From the NCBI GenBank assembly GCA_029782475.1, contig JARPSM010000137.1, forward strand, positions 1-38,054: a stretch of 38,054 bases of DNA. Direction: 5' to 3'. Both the position numbers and the translations under genes were made by a program. The DNA is from Nitrososphaerota archaeon (GTDB lineage: Archaea > Thermoproteota > Nitrososphaeria > Nitrososphaerales > Nitrosopumilaceae). Positions 16,738 through 24,451 of this stretch are shown here, in pieces (position 1 is the stretch's first letter; the number at the start of each line of letters is the position of its first letter). The notes beneath the pieces were generated by a model. That model saw only the letters and a program-made list of their open reading frames with translations, did no database searches and had not been told where the DNA came from.

Positions 16738-17151
16738 TTATTGTGATTTTGGCCACATTAAAGTCCAAGTTTCAGCAAATTTTTTCATCATTTCACCATA
16801 TGCATTCATTTGTTCTAAACCAGATGAACTAAGTGCCTTTTGCCAATTTTCAGCAAATTGTTTGAAGGTAGCAGTATTAGAGTCATTGAGAGATTTTTGC
16901 CAATTCTCACCAAATTCTTTGAATGAATTCATTCCTGCTTCATTGAGAGCTTTTTGCCAATTCTCACCAAATAATTTCATGGTATCAGCACTAGACTCGA
17001 CAGTTGCTTTGTCCCAAACACTGTTGAATTTAGATTGCATGTCATTACTTGCATTTTGAATTTGCTCAAAAAGGGATTTCCAATTTTCAAGAGATTTTGT
17101 ATATTCTCCCCATAATGAATCCCATTCATTATTTTTTTCTTGTTCAGACAT
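16738..17151 (-). CDS. Trp-repeat helical protein (phasin-like)
   Basis: A 137-residue protein built of amphipathic helices with three consecutive 19-residue units, each starting F(G/A)ENWQK(A/S)L, at about residues 61-117. Further Trp residues precede (WDSLWGEY, LENWKSLF) and follow (FAETWTLMWPKSQ). It resembles the protein at 13265-13735 but lacks its basic N-terminal tail. The composition suggests a phasin-like surface-coating or scaffolding protein that oligomerises through Trp ridges; this is inference. A small membrane protein follows nine bases downstream. At the DNA level the units show as direct repeats with a 57-base period. Confidence 0.7.
   Translation of the reverse strand: MSEQEKNNEWDSLWGEYTKSLENWKSLFEQIQNASNDMQSKFNSVWDKATVESSADTMKLFGENWQKALNEAGMNSFKEFGENWQKSLNDSNTATFKQFAENWQKALSSSGLEQMNAYGEMMKKFAETWTLMWPKSQ
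16883..16972. repeat. Tandem 57-base-period repeat inside the Trp-repeat gene
   Basis: Near-identical stretches at 16883-16915 and 16940-16972, with a more diverged third copy at about 16828-16860, encode the successive FGENWQK-type units on the minus strand. The high similarity of the first two copies points to recent unit duplication. Confidence 0.8.
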
Positions 17152-17201
17152 TAACTAAATATAATTTTCATTATTCTTAAGTGGATCTATGAAGATGCAG
17201 G

Positions 17202-17690
17202 TTATTTTTGACGATTTTTTAATCTAGTGTCCATTCGAATTTTACCTTCTTCAAATTTTGTTCTATCATCATCAGTTTTTAGTGATAATTTTGAAACAAG
17301 TGTAGGTTTTCCATTTTTATCAAGAGCTACGAATGTTACAAAAGCAGTCCCAGTAACAGTTCGAATTCCAGTTACAATATCTTCAGCCTCAGCTCTAACT
17401 TCTATTTCCATTGATGAATTATGAACATAGTTTATTCTAGCATTTAGTGTAAGGACATTTCCAACAAAAACAGGTTTCAAAAAATTTACACTATCCATAG
17501 ATACAGTAACTGCATTTGACTGACTATGGCGTTGAGCAACAATTCCTGCCACCATATCAATATGTTTTAGAATTTCACCTCCAAAGACATTTCCAGCTGG
17601 ATTTGCATCTGAGGGGAACATTCGAACAATAACTTCAGCATGAGATTCTGAAGGGCTTTTTTCTCGCATATTGGAACTTTCTGATGACAT
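17202..17690 (-). CDS. Acyl-CoA thioesterase, hotdog fold (YciA/BACH-like)
   Basis: A 162-residue single-hotdog thioesterase that hydrolyses acyl-CoA in the cytosol. Family landmarks: RMFPSDANPAGNVFGGEILKHIDMVAG at about 23-49, with the active-site Asn/Asp region, AVTVSMDSVNFLKPVFVGN and GIRTVTGTAFVTFVALD. The acyl chain preference is unknown. It begins at ATG 17690 and has no tight operon partner; a separate promoter is likely. Confidence 0.9.
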   Translation of the reverse strand: MSSESSNMREKSPSESHAEVIVRMFPSDANPAGNVFGGEILKHIDMVAGIVAQRHSQSNAVTVSMDSVNFLKPVFVGNVLTLNARINYVHNSSMEIEVRAEAEDIVTGIRTVTGTAFVTFVALDKNGKPTLVSKLSLKTDDDRTKFEEGKIRMDTRLKNRQK

Positions 17691-17738
17691 TTCTTATCTA
17701 ATTATTATTCTCAATTTAATTTAATCAGTTGATTTTAG

Positions 17739-19070
17739 TTATTTGAAATATTTTTCGAGTTTAATTTTATCAATTTTCGGAATTTTGGCTAACTCAAATC
17801 CTTCTGGACGCTTAGAAAGAGAACGAGTAGCATCAATGCCCATTTTAGCGGTTCGTAGTTTTTGTTGATTACTTGATGGATCCAGACTAGAGCCACGAAC
17901 ATTTTTGATAATAACTAGATCTTTATCAGCTTGAAATCTTGTAGCCATAGCATATTCTACAGATTCAGCATTATTTGGATCAATATCTTCATCAACCACA
18001 GTAACTTGTTTCAATGAACGGTGGGATTCAAATGTTTTTTTAATAATTTTTTTAGGATCTGAATTATTTTTCTTTTTAATTTGTACTACGGCATGTAGCC
18101 AATTGCATCCACCATTCGTCATTGAGACTTGATTTGTTTGAGAAAATGATTTTTTCAATTCTCCGTTTAATTTTGATTCAATTGGCATTCCCATTAACAA
18201 TCTGTGTTCTGAATATCCAGATAAGACATCATGAAAAATTGGATTATTTCTAAAATAGAGATTTTCAAGTTCAAAAACAGGTTGAGATCTTTTATGATCA
18301 TATGTCTGAAGCATTTCAACCATCCATTCTGGATGAGTTTTATCACGAAGGATTTTTCCTTCCATAACAAATTCCGCACCAGAAGGAACATTCAATCCTG
18401 AAAAAGGAAGTTTTGCCAAAGTCAATTTTCCACCTAAAAGTGAATTTGCAATATCAATTTCATCCTTCCCCCAATCTGCTTGATATGCACCAGCAATTGA
18501 AATTGCAGGATGGACACCTACAGTTATAGCAATTTTGAGATCTTCGCCATGTTCTTTAGCATCAGTGAAACATCTATGAAGATGACGACCTTCAACCATC
18601 CTAATAGAAAAGTGAGTTTTATCAATCGGCATCATTCGGTGAAATGAAGAATTTTGTTTTCCAGTTTCAGGGTTTTTGGCATATGCAACAGATGATGTAA
18701 TAAATGGGCCGGATTCTTTTTCAAAATGAGTAACTATAGGCATAGAAAGCAGATTTTTTGACTTGTTTTCCATGAATTTCCCTGAAGAAATAATTTTAGG
18801 TTTTTTTGCTTTTTTAATTGCAGAAATTACTTTTTCATGAATATTATTTTCTGTGCCATCAACAGCAATTGCAAATCGCTTTCTACTTCCAACTAAATTT
18901 GCTATTAATTTAAAATCACTTTCTTTTATTTTTTCAAACAATACAGCATCAGACCCATCAACCTTAGCAGTGATTCCAGCAATTTCATACTTTGTTGAAA
19001 CAGGAGATTTTACGGTTTTGAGTTCATTGATTTTTTTAATTTGTGAAATGTAACTTCTTAAATCACTCAT
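17739..19070 (-). CDS. UbiD-family decarboxylase (possible anhydromevalonate phosphate decarboxylase)
   Basis: A 443-residue UbiD-fold decarboxylase, which uses prenylated FMN. Recognisable blocks include SSFHRMMPIDKTHFSIRMVEGRHLHR (cofactor/metal region), GVHPAISIAGAY, PFSGLNVPSGAEFVMEGKI (catalytic Glu region) and the conserved aspartates after VVVDEDIDP. Archaea of this type lack a complete classical mevalonate pathway, and a UbiD homologue decarboxylates trans-anhydromevalonate 5-phosphate in the archaeal variant. That is the most likely role here, but aromatic or quinone precursor decarboxylation cannot be excluded. ATG 19070 is preferred to TTG 19076. It overlaps the preceding chaperone-like gene by 8 bases. 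Confidence 0.85.
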   Translation of the reverse strand: MSDLRSYISQIKKINELKTVKSPVSTKYEIAGITAKVDGSDAVLFEKIKESDFKLIANLVGSRKRFAIAVDGTENNIHEKVISAIKKAKKPKIISSGKFMENKSKNLLSMPIVTHFEKESGPFITSSVAYAKNPETGKQNSSFHRMMPIDKTHFSIRMVEGRHLHRCFTDAKEHGEDLKIAITVGVHPAISIAGAYQADWGKDEIDIANSLLGGKLTLAKLPFSGLNVPSGAEFVMEGKILRDKTHPEWMVEMLQTYDHKRSQPVFELENLYFRNNPIFHDVLSGYSEHRLLMGMPIESKLNGELKKSFSQTNQVSMTNGGCNWLHAVVQIKKKNNSDPKKIIKKTFESHRSLKQVTVVDEDIDPNNAESVEYAMATRFQADKDLVIIKNVRGSSLDPSSNQQKLRTAKMGIDATRSLSKRPEGFELAKIPKIDKIKLEKYFK

Positions 19071-19374
19071 TCTCAATCATCTCCATAATCTCAGACATTA
19101 AGCCTTTTGCTGTATTTGGTTCCAAAGGTTTTTGGATAAAAGCAGAAACTAAAGCAATTCCCCTCATGCGAGTACTAATTCTTTCAGAAACAAGTTTTAG
19201 AAAAAGAGATTCTGATCTAGATGGAATAATGGTGGTTGTAATTGGCGTGGGTCCAGTTGCTAATGAAACTACCATTGAACCCAATTTGTTTGATCCTTCA
19301 GTAACTGAAATAAAATAGCCATTTTCAAATTTTTGAATTTGTAAAGAAAAACTACGACTCTCCAAATTTACCAT
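19063..19374 (-). CDS. PAC3/PAC4-like proteasome assembly chaperone
   Basis: A 103-residue small alpha/beta protein. The order of elements resembles human PAC3 and archaeal homologues: a strand with FENGYFISVTEG, NKLGSMVVSL, a strand ending PITTTIIPSRSESLFLKLVSERI, a hydrophobic strand GIALVSAFIQKP, then a C-terminal helix GLMSEIMEMI. Such proteins help assemble 20S proteasome alpha rings. The assignment is by fold pattern and is moderate. ATG 19374 is preferred; a TTG at 19404 would add ten residues. It overlaps the UbiD-type gene by 8 bases and follows the zinc-finger gene closely. Confidence 0.5.
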   Translation of the reverse strand: MVNLESRSFSLQIQKFENGYFISVTEGSNKLGSMVVSLATGPTPITTTIIPSRSESLFLKLVSERISTRMRGIALVSAFIQKPLEPNTAKGLMSEIMEMIENE

Positions 19375-19421
19375 TTTATGGAAAAATCCATTTGGAGAGG
19401 TCAATGAGCTACGAACAAATC

Positions 19422-19886
19422 TTATGCTTTTATTGCTATTGTTTCACTCTTCTGGGAAGCAATAACTTCAGGGTTCTTCTTGCAATTCTTCTCATGTTTA
19501 TCTGGATAAACAAAGAGTTTTTCACAATGTGTACATGGAGTTTTTTCTTTAGTTTTTGCTTTAGCTTTGGATTTTGTTGTTTTTGCTTTAGCTGTTTTTG
19601 CTTTAGATTTGGATTTTGCTTTAACAGTTACTTCTGCAACTTCTGATTCAATTTCAGTAGCTGCTGCAGCTTCCATAGAATCAGCCTCAACTCTAGCTCG
19701 TAATTTTGCTTTGTATTTCAAATTACGTGGTTTTGTTCTCAATCTATATCCACAACATGGACACCAAAGTCCTTCCCATTTGATGAAAATTTCACAAATC
19801 TGGCATCGACGTTGTCCGGAAGCATATCTTCCAGTGCCAACAGGCTTTTGAGCCTTATATCTAACACAAATTCCTTTACAAGTCAT
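19422..19886 (-). CDS. Zinc-finger protein with histone-H1-like basic tail
   Basis: A 154-residue protein in three parts. Residues 1-55 hold paired cysteines (MTCKGICVRYK; RRCQICE; WCPCCGYRLR), a zinc ribbon. Residues about 85-115 are Lys/Ala repeats (KAKSKSKAKTAKAKTTKSKA), like a histone H1 tail. Residues 116-138 form a second finger (CTHCEKLFVYPDKHEKNC). This points to nucleic-acid binding, perhaps in chromatin or transcription. It has its own TATA box. The PAC3-like and UbiD-like genes follow closely on the same strand. Confidence 0.7.
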   Translation of the reverse strand: MTCKGICVRYKAQKPVGTGRYASGQRRCQICEIFIKWEGLWCPCCGYRLRTKPRNLKYKAKLRARVEADSMEAAAATEIESEVAEVTVKAKSKSKAKTAKAKTTKSKAKAKTKEKTPCTHCEKLFVYPDKHEKNCKKNPEVIASQKSETIAIKA

Positions 19887-19913
19887 CTTGGTATTATTGT
19901 ATAGAATTCATAA

Positions 19914-19921
19914 CTATATAA
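19914..19921 (-). promoter_or_regulatory. TATA box of the zinc-finger gene
   Basis: Minus-strand TTATATAG (plus 19914-19921) lies about 30 bases before ATG 19886, giving a very short leader. Confidence 0.55.
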
Positions 19922-20225
19922 GGATGGATCGATAAATTTCATAGGAAATATTGAAATTTCTTGTAAATATTTTATCTTTTTGGTCGATTAAAATTATTAT
20001 TTTCAAAAAAAACACAAAATTAACAATAAATATGTATAGCTGATTCTGGTATCATATTTTTTGAAAAAATGATAGGTACCAATATAGGTGTTTGACAAAA
20101 AATTTCATTTTTTTATGAATAATTAGTGAAAATTTAGAATATTATCATACTATCATTGTCATTAAACCATGATAAAAATAAAAATTTCAATAAAATATAA
20201 TTATTTTCAAAAAATACCAAAATTA
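19922..20225. other. AT-rich non-coding gap
   Basis: About 300 bases with no credible reading frame. It contains an imperfect dyad at 20050-20074 (TATCATATTTTTT against AAAAAATGATA) and several further TATCAT/ATGATA words up to 20175. The dyads may be terminators or binding sites. No RNA gene was recognised. Confidence 0.5.
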
Positions 20226-20882
20226 CTAACCAGTAATAGATAATGGAAGAATTGAATGTCGATATCCTTCCCGCTGAGAAATGTATTTTGCTGAAAGCAT
20301 ATCTCGTTTTCCTCGCTGATTAAAATTTTTAATTTTCATATTTGTTTTTCTTTCATCTACAAATTCCAATTCAAATGATGAGCAATATTTCAGATTAAGC
20401 ATTTTTACAATTTGTTTTGCAACATGCATATTTCCATCTCCAATTTTTAAAATTTTTCTTTTTGCTTGAAGACCACCCAAAATCTTAATGACATGCAAAA
20501 CCAATTCTTCAATAGAATTATGAACAGATCTCTCAATTTCCATACCATAGTAAAATATGAATAAACCCATTCGCTGACCAGGATCAATACCCAAAACTAA
20601 ATTTTCTTCTTCAAAACTAAGATTAAGTTTGTGCATCATTATACCTCTAAGTACAGTAGGATGATGTTCAAGAACATCTTCATAAAGTAAAATTTTCTCA
20701 CATTTCTTAGGGGATTCCTTTTGAGTTGTTAGTACTAGATGCCCAGAATAAGATTCAATTTCTTTTGGTAGTATAGAATCAAAAGATAAATTGAGACTTT
20801 TCAAATAAGTTGAAAATCGATAGTATGGTTTACCATAGGTAGTAGCAATTCCAATACGTAAATTCTGTAAGGGATCGATGAT
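20226..20882 (-). CDS. RuvC/RNase-H-fold protein, start codon unclear
   Basis: A conserved-looking protein with the motif LVLGIDPGQRMGLFIFYYG, the first strand and catalytic Asp of the RuvC-like RNase H fold. A middle acidic residue lies in LKIGDGNMHVAKQIV, and the late motif GKRDMLSAKYIS is the usual position of the last catalytic Asp. Nuclease or Holliday-junction resolvase activity is plausible but unproven. The first canonical start is TTG 20804 (192 residues), yet the frame stays open to 20885 with convincing sequence (LRIGIATTYGKPYYRFSTYL) and no ATG/GTG/TTG. I give ATC at 20882 as the outermost near-cognate start; TTA 20870 or 20861 and ATT 20855 are alternatives. A TAG lies at 20886-20888. 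Confidence 0.65.
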   Translation of the reverse strand: MIDPLQNLRIGIATTYGKPYYRFSTYLKSLNLSFDSILPKEIESYSGHLVLTTQKESPKKCEKILLYEDVLEHHPTVLRGIMMHKLNLSFEEENLVLGIDPGQRMGLFIFYYGMEIERSVHNSIEELVLHVIKILGGLQAKRKILKIGDGNMHVAKQIVKMLNLKYCSSFELEFVDERKTNMKIKNFNQRGKRDMLSAKYISQREGYRHSILPLSITG

Positions 20883-20909
20883 ACTCTAAAAGGAATATGA
20901 GATTTAGGT

Positions 20910-21248
20910 TTATGCCTTCAAAACTGTTGAGACAACATGTTTGACTGCTTCATCAAAATTTGTATCAATTCTAGATTGAATTTCAGATAATTTTACATCA
21001 CCCTCTTGAGCGATTTTTGCAGATTCGGCAGTAGCATTATCTTTAGAAGCATTAATGATAACTTCAGCCTCTTTAGTAGCCATTTCACGAGTTTTTTCTA
21101 GTAAATTATCAATTTCAGTATTAGTCTTTACAGACAGTTGTTGTTTCATATCTCCAACTTTACTAGTTAGAGAATCTAGATCATCTTCTAAAGCATTCAA
21201 TGATTTGATAATCCCTGTGACTTTAGATTCAGCCATACTACTACTCAT
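20910..21248 (-). CDS. Coiled-coil protein resembling A-type ATP synthase subunit H
   Basis: A 112-residue helical protein with heptad-like spacing and an Ala/Glu-rich centre (EKTREMATKEAEVIINASKDNATAESAKIAQEGD), ending in a short DEAVKHVVSTVL segment. This is the layout of AhaH/V-type subunit H, the peripheral-stalk coiled coil of archaeal ATP synthase. It could also be an unrelated coiled coil. ATG 21248 (MSSSMAES) is preferred; ATG 21272 would add eight residues and ATG 21236 would remove four. No other ATP synthase genes are nearby in the window. Confidence 0.55.
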   Translation of the reverse strand: MSSSMAESKVTGIIKSLNALEDDLDSLTSKVGDMKQQLSVKTNTEIDNLLEKTREMATKEAEVIINASKDNATAESAKIAQEGDVKLSEIQSRIDTNFDEAVKHVVSTVLKA

Positions 21249-21318
21249 TATGCTCTGAATCGTACAATCCATTACTTAAATCATTCATTTTTAGGCACAA
21301 GAATTAGATATTCTGAGA

Positions 21319-21663
21319 TTACCCCGTTGTCAAAAGTAAGATAGCCCGTGCAAGATCGCCTTCAGCCTCTTCTAAAGCATTTTTTGCCTTTTCTTCATCA
21401 ACACCGGCTTGTTGACTCACAAGCTGAATATCTTCTTCAGAGTAAATTGGAACTTCTAATTCCCTCTCTTCATAACTATCGGCAGTTACTGTAAAAATTG
21501 AGTTATATTTTGCTTTCATTTCAGTAACAGAAGGCTTTGAAATTATGATTTCTTTTTTATCAGTTTTAATTATAACTTCTTGAACATTTGATAATTCGTT
21601 CATATCCAAACCCATCTTATCCATCATTCTTCGCATTTCGCGGTTTCCTCCTCCTCGCATCAT
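21319..21663 (-). CDS. nac: Nascent polypeptide-associated complex protein (archaeal NAC alpha)
   Basis: A 114-residue archaeal NAC, a homodimeric chaperone at the ribosome exit tunnel. The N-terminus is basic (MMRGGGNREMRRMMDKMGL). The NAC beta-barrel covers about residues 22-70 (VQEVIIKTDKKEIIISKP, YNSIFTVTAD). A C-terminal UBA domain follows (EEDIQLVSQQAGVDEEKAKNAL, DLARAILLL). It overlaps the upstream PUA gene by four bases, the conserved archaeal pairing. Confidence 0.95.
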   Translation of the reverse strand: MMRGGGNREMRRMMDKMGLDMNELSNVQEVIIKTDKKEIIISKPSVTEMKAKYNSIFTVTADSYEERELEVPIYSEEDIQLVSQQAGVDEEKAKNALEEAEGDLARAILLLTTG

Positions 21664-22133
21664 GATGTTATTTCCTCGTTACGACTTTTTAAACTATCTC
21701 TAATCTTTATGGCCACGCCTCTATCAAAATCAGAAATCATATCAGATGATAAAAGGGCCCTTCCTACAGCTATTACCTTATTTTTGAATAATACAGGAGT
21801 GTCTGCAGATATTTTGACATTTTTTCCACATGATACAACATGTTTACAAAAGACTGATCTTCCTTGTTCAACATATGGAGCAGCGTCAGAATTTACTTCA
21901 ATACAATTGTCTTTAAATTTTTTATTTTTCAATAACATTTGAGCAAAATGAATACTAATTGCAAGACTTCCATCAATTCTCAAAGTACATAGGAATTTTC
22001 CTTTTTGTGAAACGGTTCTAATTCTACCAGTTTTTCTAGAAAAAGTCATTTCAATATCTTTTGGCAATAATTTTGATGTACCATTTCCAAATAGTGCATC
22101 AAGAGAATGTTGAAGTTTAACGATATGATCCAA
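21660..22133 (-). CDS. PUA-domain RNA-binding protein
   Basis: A 157-residue protein with a C-terminal PUA domain: EVNSDAAPYVEQGRSVFCKHVVSCGKNVKISADTPV and VIAVGRALLSS, about residues 80-135. The N-terminal half is a small alpha/beta module (RIRTVSQKGKFLCTLRIDGSLAISI). Archaea often encode such a PUA protein directly upstream of NAC, suggesting a role at the ribosome or in tRNA/rRNA maturation. Translation starts at TTG 22133; the ATG at 22140 is out of frame. It is divergent from the AbrB-PhoU gene. Confidence 0.85.
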   Translation of the reverse strand: MDHIVKLQHSLDALFGNGTSKLLPKDIEMTFSRKTGRIRTVSQKGKFLCTLRIDGSLAISIHFAQMLLKNKKFKDNCIEVNSDAAPYVEQGRSVFCKHVVSCGKNVKISADTPVLFKNKVIAVGRALLSSDMISDFDRGVAIKIRDSLKSRNEEITS

Positions 22134-22195
22134 TAATCATAGTGTAATTTTTTCTAAATATTAGTTCAGTGTTAGTCTATATCAAAAGGACAAAC

Positions 22196-22201
22196 TATAT
22201 A
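22196..22201 (+). promoter_or_regulatory. TATA box of the AbrB-PhoU gene
   Basis: TATATA in AACTATATAG lies about 26 bases before ATG 22225, which predicts a leaderless mRNA. A second TATA-like element on the minus strand at about 22175-22183 would serve the divergent PUA-NAC operon. Confidence 0.55.
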
Positions 22202-22224
22202 GAATCAAATTTTCCCTTTAGATT

Positions 22225-23271
22225 ATGGAAGATGTGGGAGAAACTAGAAAAATACAGTTTACAGGTAAATCATCATACATAGTTTCACTACCAAAACAAT
22301 GGATTATAGAATTAGGTCTCAAACAAGGAGATCAAATTAGAATGGTTCGAAAAGGTTCATCAACATTAGAGCTATATCCACCAAAATTCGAATCCAGAAT
22401 TCAGAAAAAAGAAGATGCCGTAATAGAAATTAACGGGGAAGATGAAGCAGCCTCCATCGTTAGAAAACTAATTTCGTTGTACTTTTTAGGATACAAGACA
22501 ATTAACGTAAAACCAAAAAACGGTAGATTAAGTCCTCATCAAAGAAACACAGTGAAAGAAGCTGTAAAAAGAATGCTGATGGGTTCTGAAATAATTGCAG
22601 ATTCTACAAGTGGAATAACAGTTCAAGTTCTTGTTAATTTGTTAGAATTATCAGTAGATGGTGCATTTAAGCGAATGATTCACCTGGCAAAGTCAATGTC
22701 AAGTGATGCAATTTTAGCTGTAAAAGAAAATAATTTAGAATTGGCTCAAGAAGTTATCAATACAGATGACGAAGTGGATAGATTTGGATTTTACATTATT
22801 CGACAATTAAAGATTGCAATTCAAAATGAGCATATGTTAAAAGAAATGGGTTTCAGAAATGCTAGAAATTGCCTAGGGTACAGACTCATTGTAAAAAATA
22901 TAGAGAGAACAGGAGATCATGCTGCATTCATAGCAAAAGATTTGATTGAATTTAAAAAACCTGTAAAAAAAGAGATTTTGCAAAAATTACAAGAAATGAA
23001 TGAATTTTGCTTATCTGTTTTAGATGATTCATGCCTTGCATTATTCAAAGAAGATTACAATCAAGCTGAAAAAACCATCACAAAAATTGAGGAAATTTCA
23101 AAATTTGAGAAAAAAGTAAGAGATGCTTCAAAATTATTAAAAGATGATGAGGAAATTTACAGGGTAAGAAGAATGACTGAAAATATACGAAGAGTCGCTG
23201 AATATGCCAGCGATATAGCTGAAATAGTTTTAAACATGAATATTGAAAAAACACTAAAAAAATCGGATTAA
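22225..23271 (+). CDS. AbrB-PhoU fusion, phosphate-type regulator
   Basis: A 348-residue cytosolic protein. Residues 5-52 form an AbrB/SpoVT swapped-hairpin DNA-binding domain (TRKIQFTGKSSYIVSLPKQWI, LGLKQGDQIRMV). Two PhoU helical-bundle repeats follow (about 120-340), with the acidic metal patch region ENNLELAQEVINTDDEVDRFGF and IVKNIERTGDHAAFIAKDL. PhoU proteins regulate phosphate uptake and signalling; the fused AbrB domain suggests direct promoter binding. No pst genes are adjacent. Its own TATA box predicts leaderless translation. Confidence 0.92.
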   Translation: MEDVGETRKIQFTGKSSYIVSLPKQWIIELGLKQGDQIRMVRKGSSTLELYPPKFESRIQKKEDAVIEINGEDEAASIVRKLISLYFLGYKTINVKPKNGRLSPHQRNTVKEAVKRMLMGSEIIADSTSGITVQVLVNLLELSVDGAFKRMIHLAKSMSSDAILAVKENNLELAQEVINTDDEVDRFGFYIIRQLKIAIQNEHMLKEMGFRNARNCLGYRLIVKNIERTGDHAAFIAKDLIEFKKPVKKEILQKLQEMNEFCLSVLDDSCLALFKEDYNQAEKTITKIEEISKFEKKVRDASKLLKDDEEIYRVRRMTENIRRVAEYASDIAEIVLNMNIEKTLKKSD

Positions 23272-23329
23272 TTTATCAAAAATATGTCCAATACAATTAT
23301 CTTAGATTCAATTAAAAAAATGGATTAGA

Positions 23330-24451
23330 ATGAATTCTGCAATTTTAATCACATATGATCAAGAAGACGCAATAAATGAGGCAAAGGGACTATGTGATGC
23401 TGCAGGATATCAAATAGTCCACATCATAACACAAGATTATCTTCAGAAACCAAAGTATGGTATTAGTGGCGGGGTGCTAGAACAATTACAAGAAATTGCA
23501 GATAAGTTAAGACCAGACATCATAGTATTTGATGAGATTTTAAAACCAAGTCAAAACTATAATCTTGCCACAGAGTTACAAAGAGAAGTATTAGACAGAG
23601 AGGCACTGATTCTTGAGATTTTTGAAAGTAGAGCTTCAAGTGCAGAATCAAAATTACAAGTGAAATTAGCACAGTTGAGATATGAAATGGCAAGAGCTAA
23701 AGAGAAAGTTAGACTTGCAAACATGGGAGAACAGCCTGGATTTATGGGCATAGGGAAATTCGAAGTTGACGTGTATTATAATGACATTAAACATAGAATG
23801 CAAACTATAAGATCAAAATTAGAAAAAGCTGGAAAGCAAAGAGAGCTTCACAGACAGGGAAGAAAGAGAATGGGGTTTAAAACAATATCACTTGCAGGTT
23901 ACACTTCTGCAGGAAAAACTACATTGTTTAACAAAACTACAGGAGAAACAAGAACGCAGAGTAAAGAACTTTTCACAACTCTTACTACAACCACACGAAG
24001 AGTGATGATAGATCAAGAACCATTTTTAATTGCAGATACAGTTGGTTTTATCAGTAAACTACCAGCTTACATGATTGATGCATTCAAATCAACATTGGAA
24101 GAATTGAAACATACCGATGTAATTATTCTGGTAATTGATATTAATGATTCAATTTCTGAATTGACAAAGAAATTTTCTAGTTGTATGAGAACTTTGAATG
24201 AATTAGGGGTAGAACAAAATAAGATAATTTATGTCCTAAACAAATCAGATTTATTAAAAAATGAAGAAGTCGAACGAAAAGTTGAATATCTCAATTTAAC
24301 TGAAAATAAAAAATTAATTTCAGTATCTGCAAAAACTGGAAAAAATATCACACAATTAAAAGGATTAATCAAAGGAATTATAGAAAGTCAGGGCTATCGT
24401 AAACCAAAAAACAATACATGGGAAGGAGCGGATAAAACATTTGGTAATTGA
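23330..24451 (+). CDS. hflX: GTPase HflX
   Basis: A 373-residue HflX-family GTPase that binds ribosomes and can split stalled or stressed subunits. The N-terminal HflX domain (about 1-100, ending [15 protein letters not shown] and [23 protein letters not shown]) precedes the coiled linker. The G domain follows: G1 GYTSAGKTT at 190-198, G3 DTVGF near 238, G4 NKSD near 303, and G5 SAKTG. The length is normal for archaea. Its end overlaps trm56 by 11 bases, so both are translated from one mRNA. Confidence 0.95.
   Translation: MNSAILITYDQEDAINEAKGLCDAAGYQIVHIITQDYLQKPKYGISGGVLEQLQEIADKLRPDIIVFDEILKPSQNYNLATELQREVLDREALILEIFESRASSAESKLQVKLAQLRYEMARAKEKVRLANMGEQPGFMGIGKFEVDVYYNDIKHRMQTIRSKLEKAGKQRELHRQGRKRMGFKTISLAGYTSAGKTTLFNKTTGETRTQSKELFTTLTTTTRRVMIDQEPFLIADTVGFISKLPAYMIDAFKSTLEELKHTDVIILVIDINDSISELTKKFSSCMRTLNELGVEQNKIIYVLNKSDLLKNEEVERKVEYLNLTENKKLISVSAKTGKNITQLKGLIKGIIESQGYRKPKNNTWEGADKTFGN
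24421..24431 (+). promoter_or_regulatory. Ribosome-binding site for trm56 within hflX
   Basis: GGAAGGAGCGG sits inside the hflX coding sequence about ten bases before the TTG start of trm56. Internal operon genes here use such sites, whereas first genes appear leaderless. Confidence 0.55.

Noticed and set aside
20050-20074. Imperfect AT dyad as a regulatory site
   Set aside because: Arms differ by a two-base insertion and consist mostly of A and T runs, expected by chance in such AT-rich DNA; kept only as a note in the gap description.
22380-22400. TTCGAATCC-like word resembling a tRNA T-loop
   Set aside because: It lies inside the AbrB-PhoU coding sequence, and no cloverleaf can be drawn around it. 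No tRNA was found elsewhere in the window.
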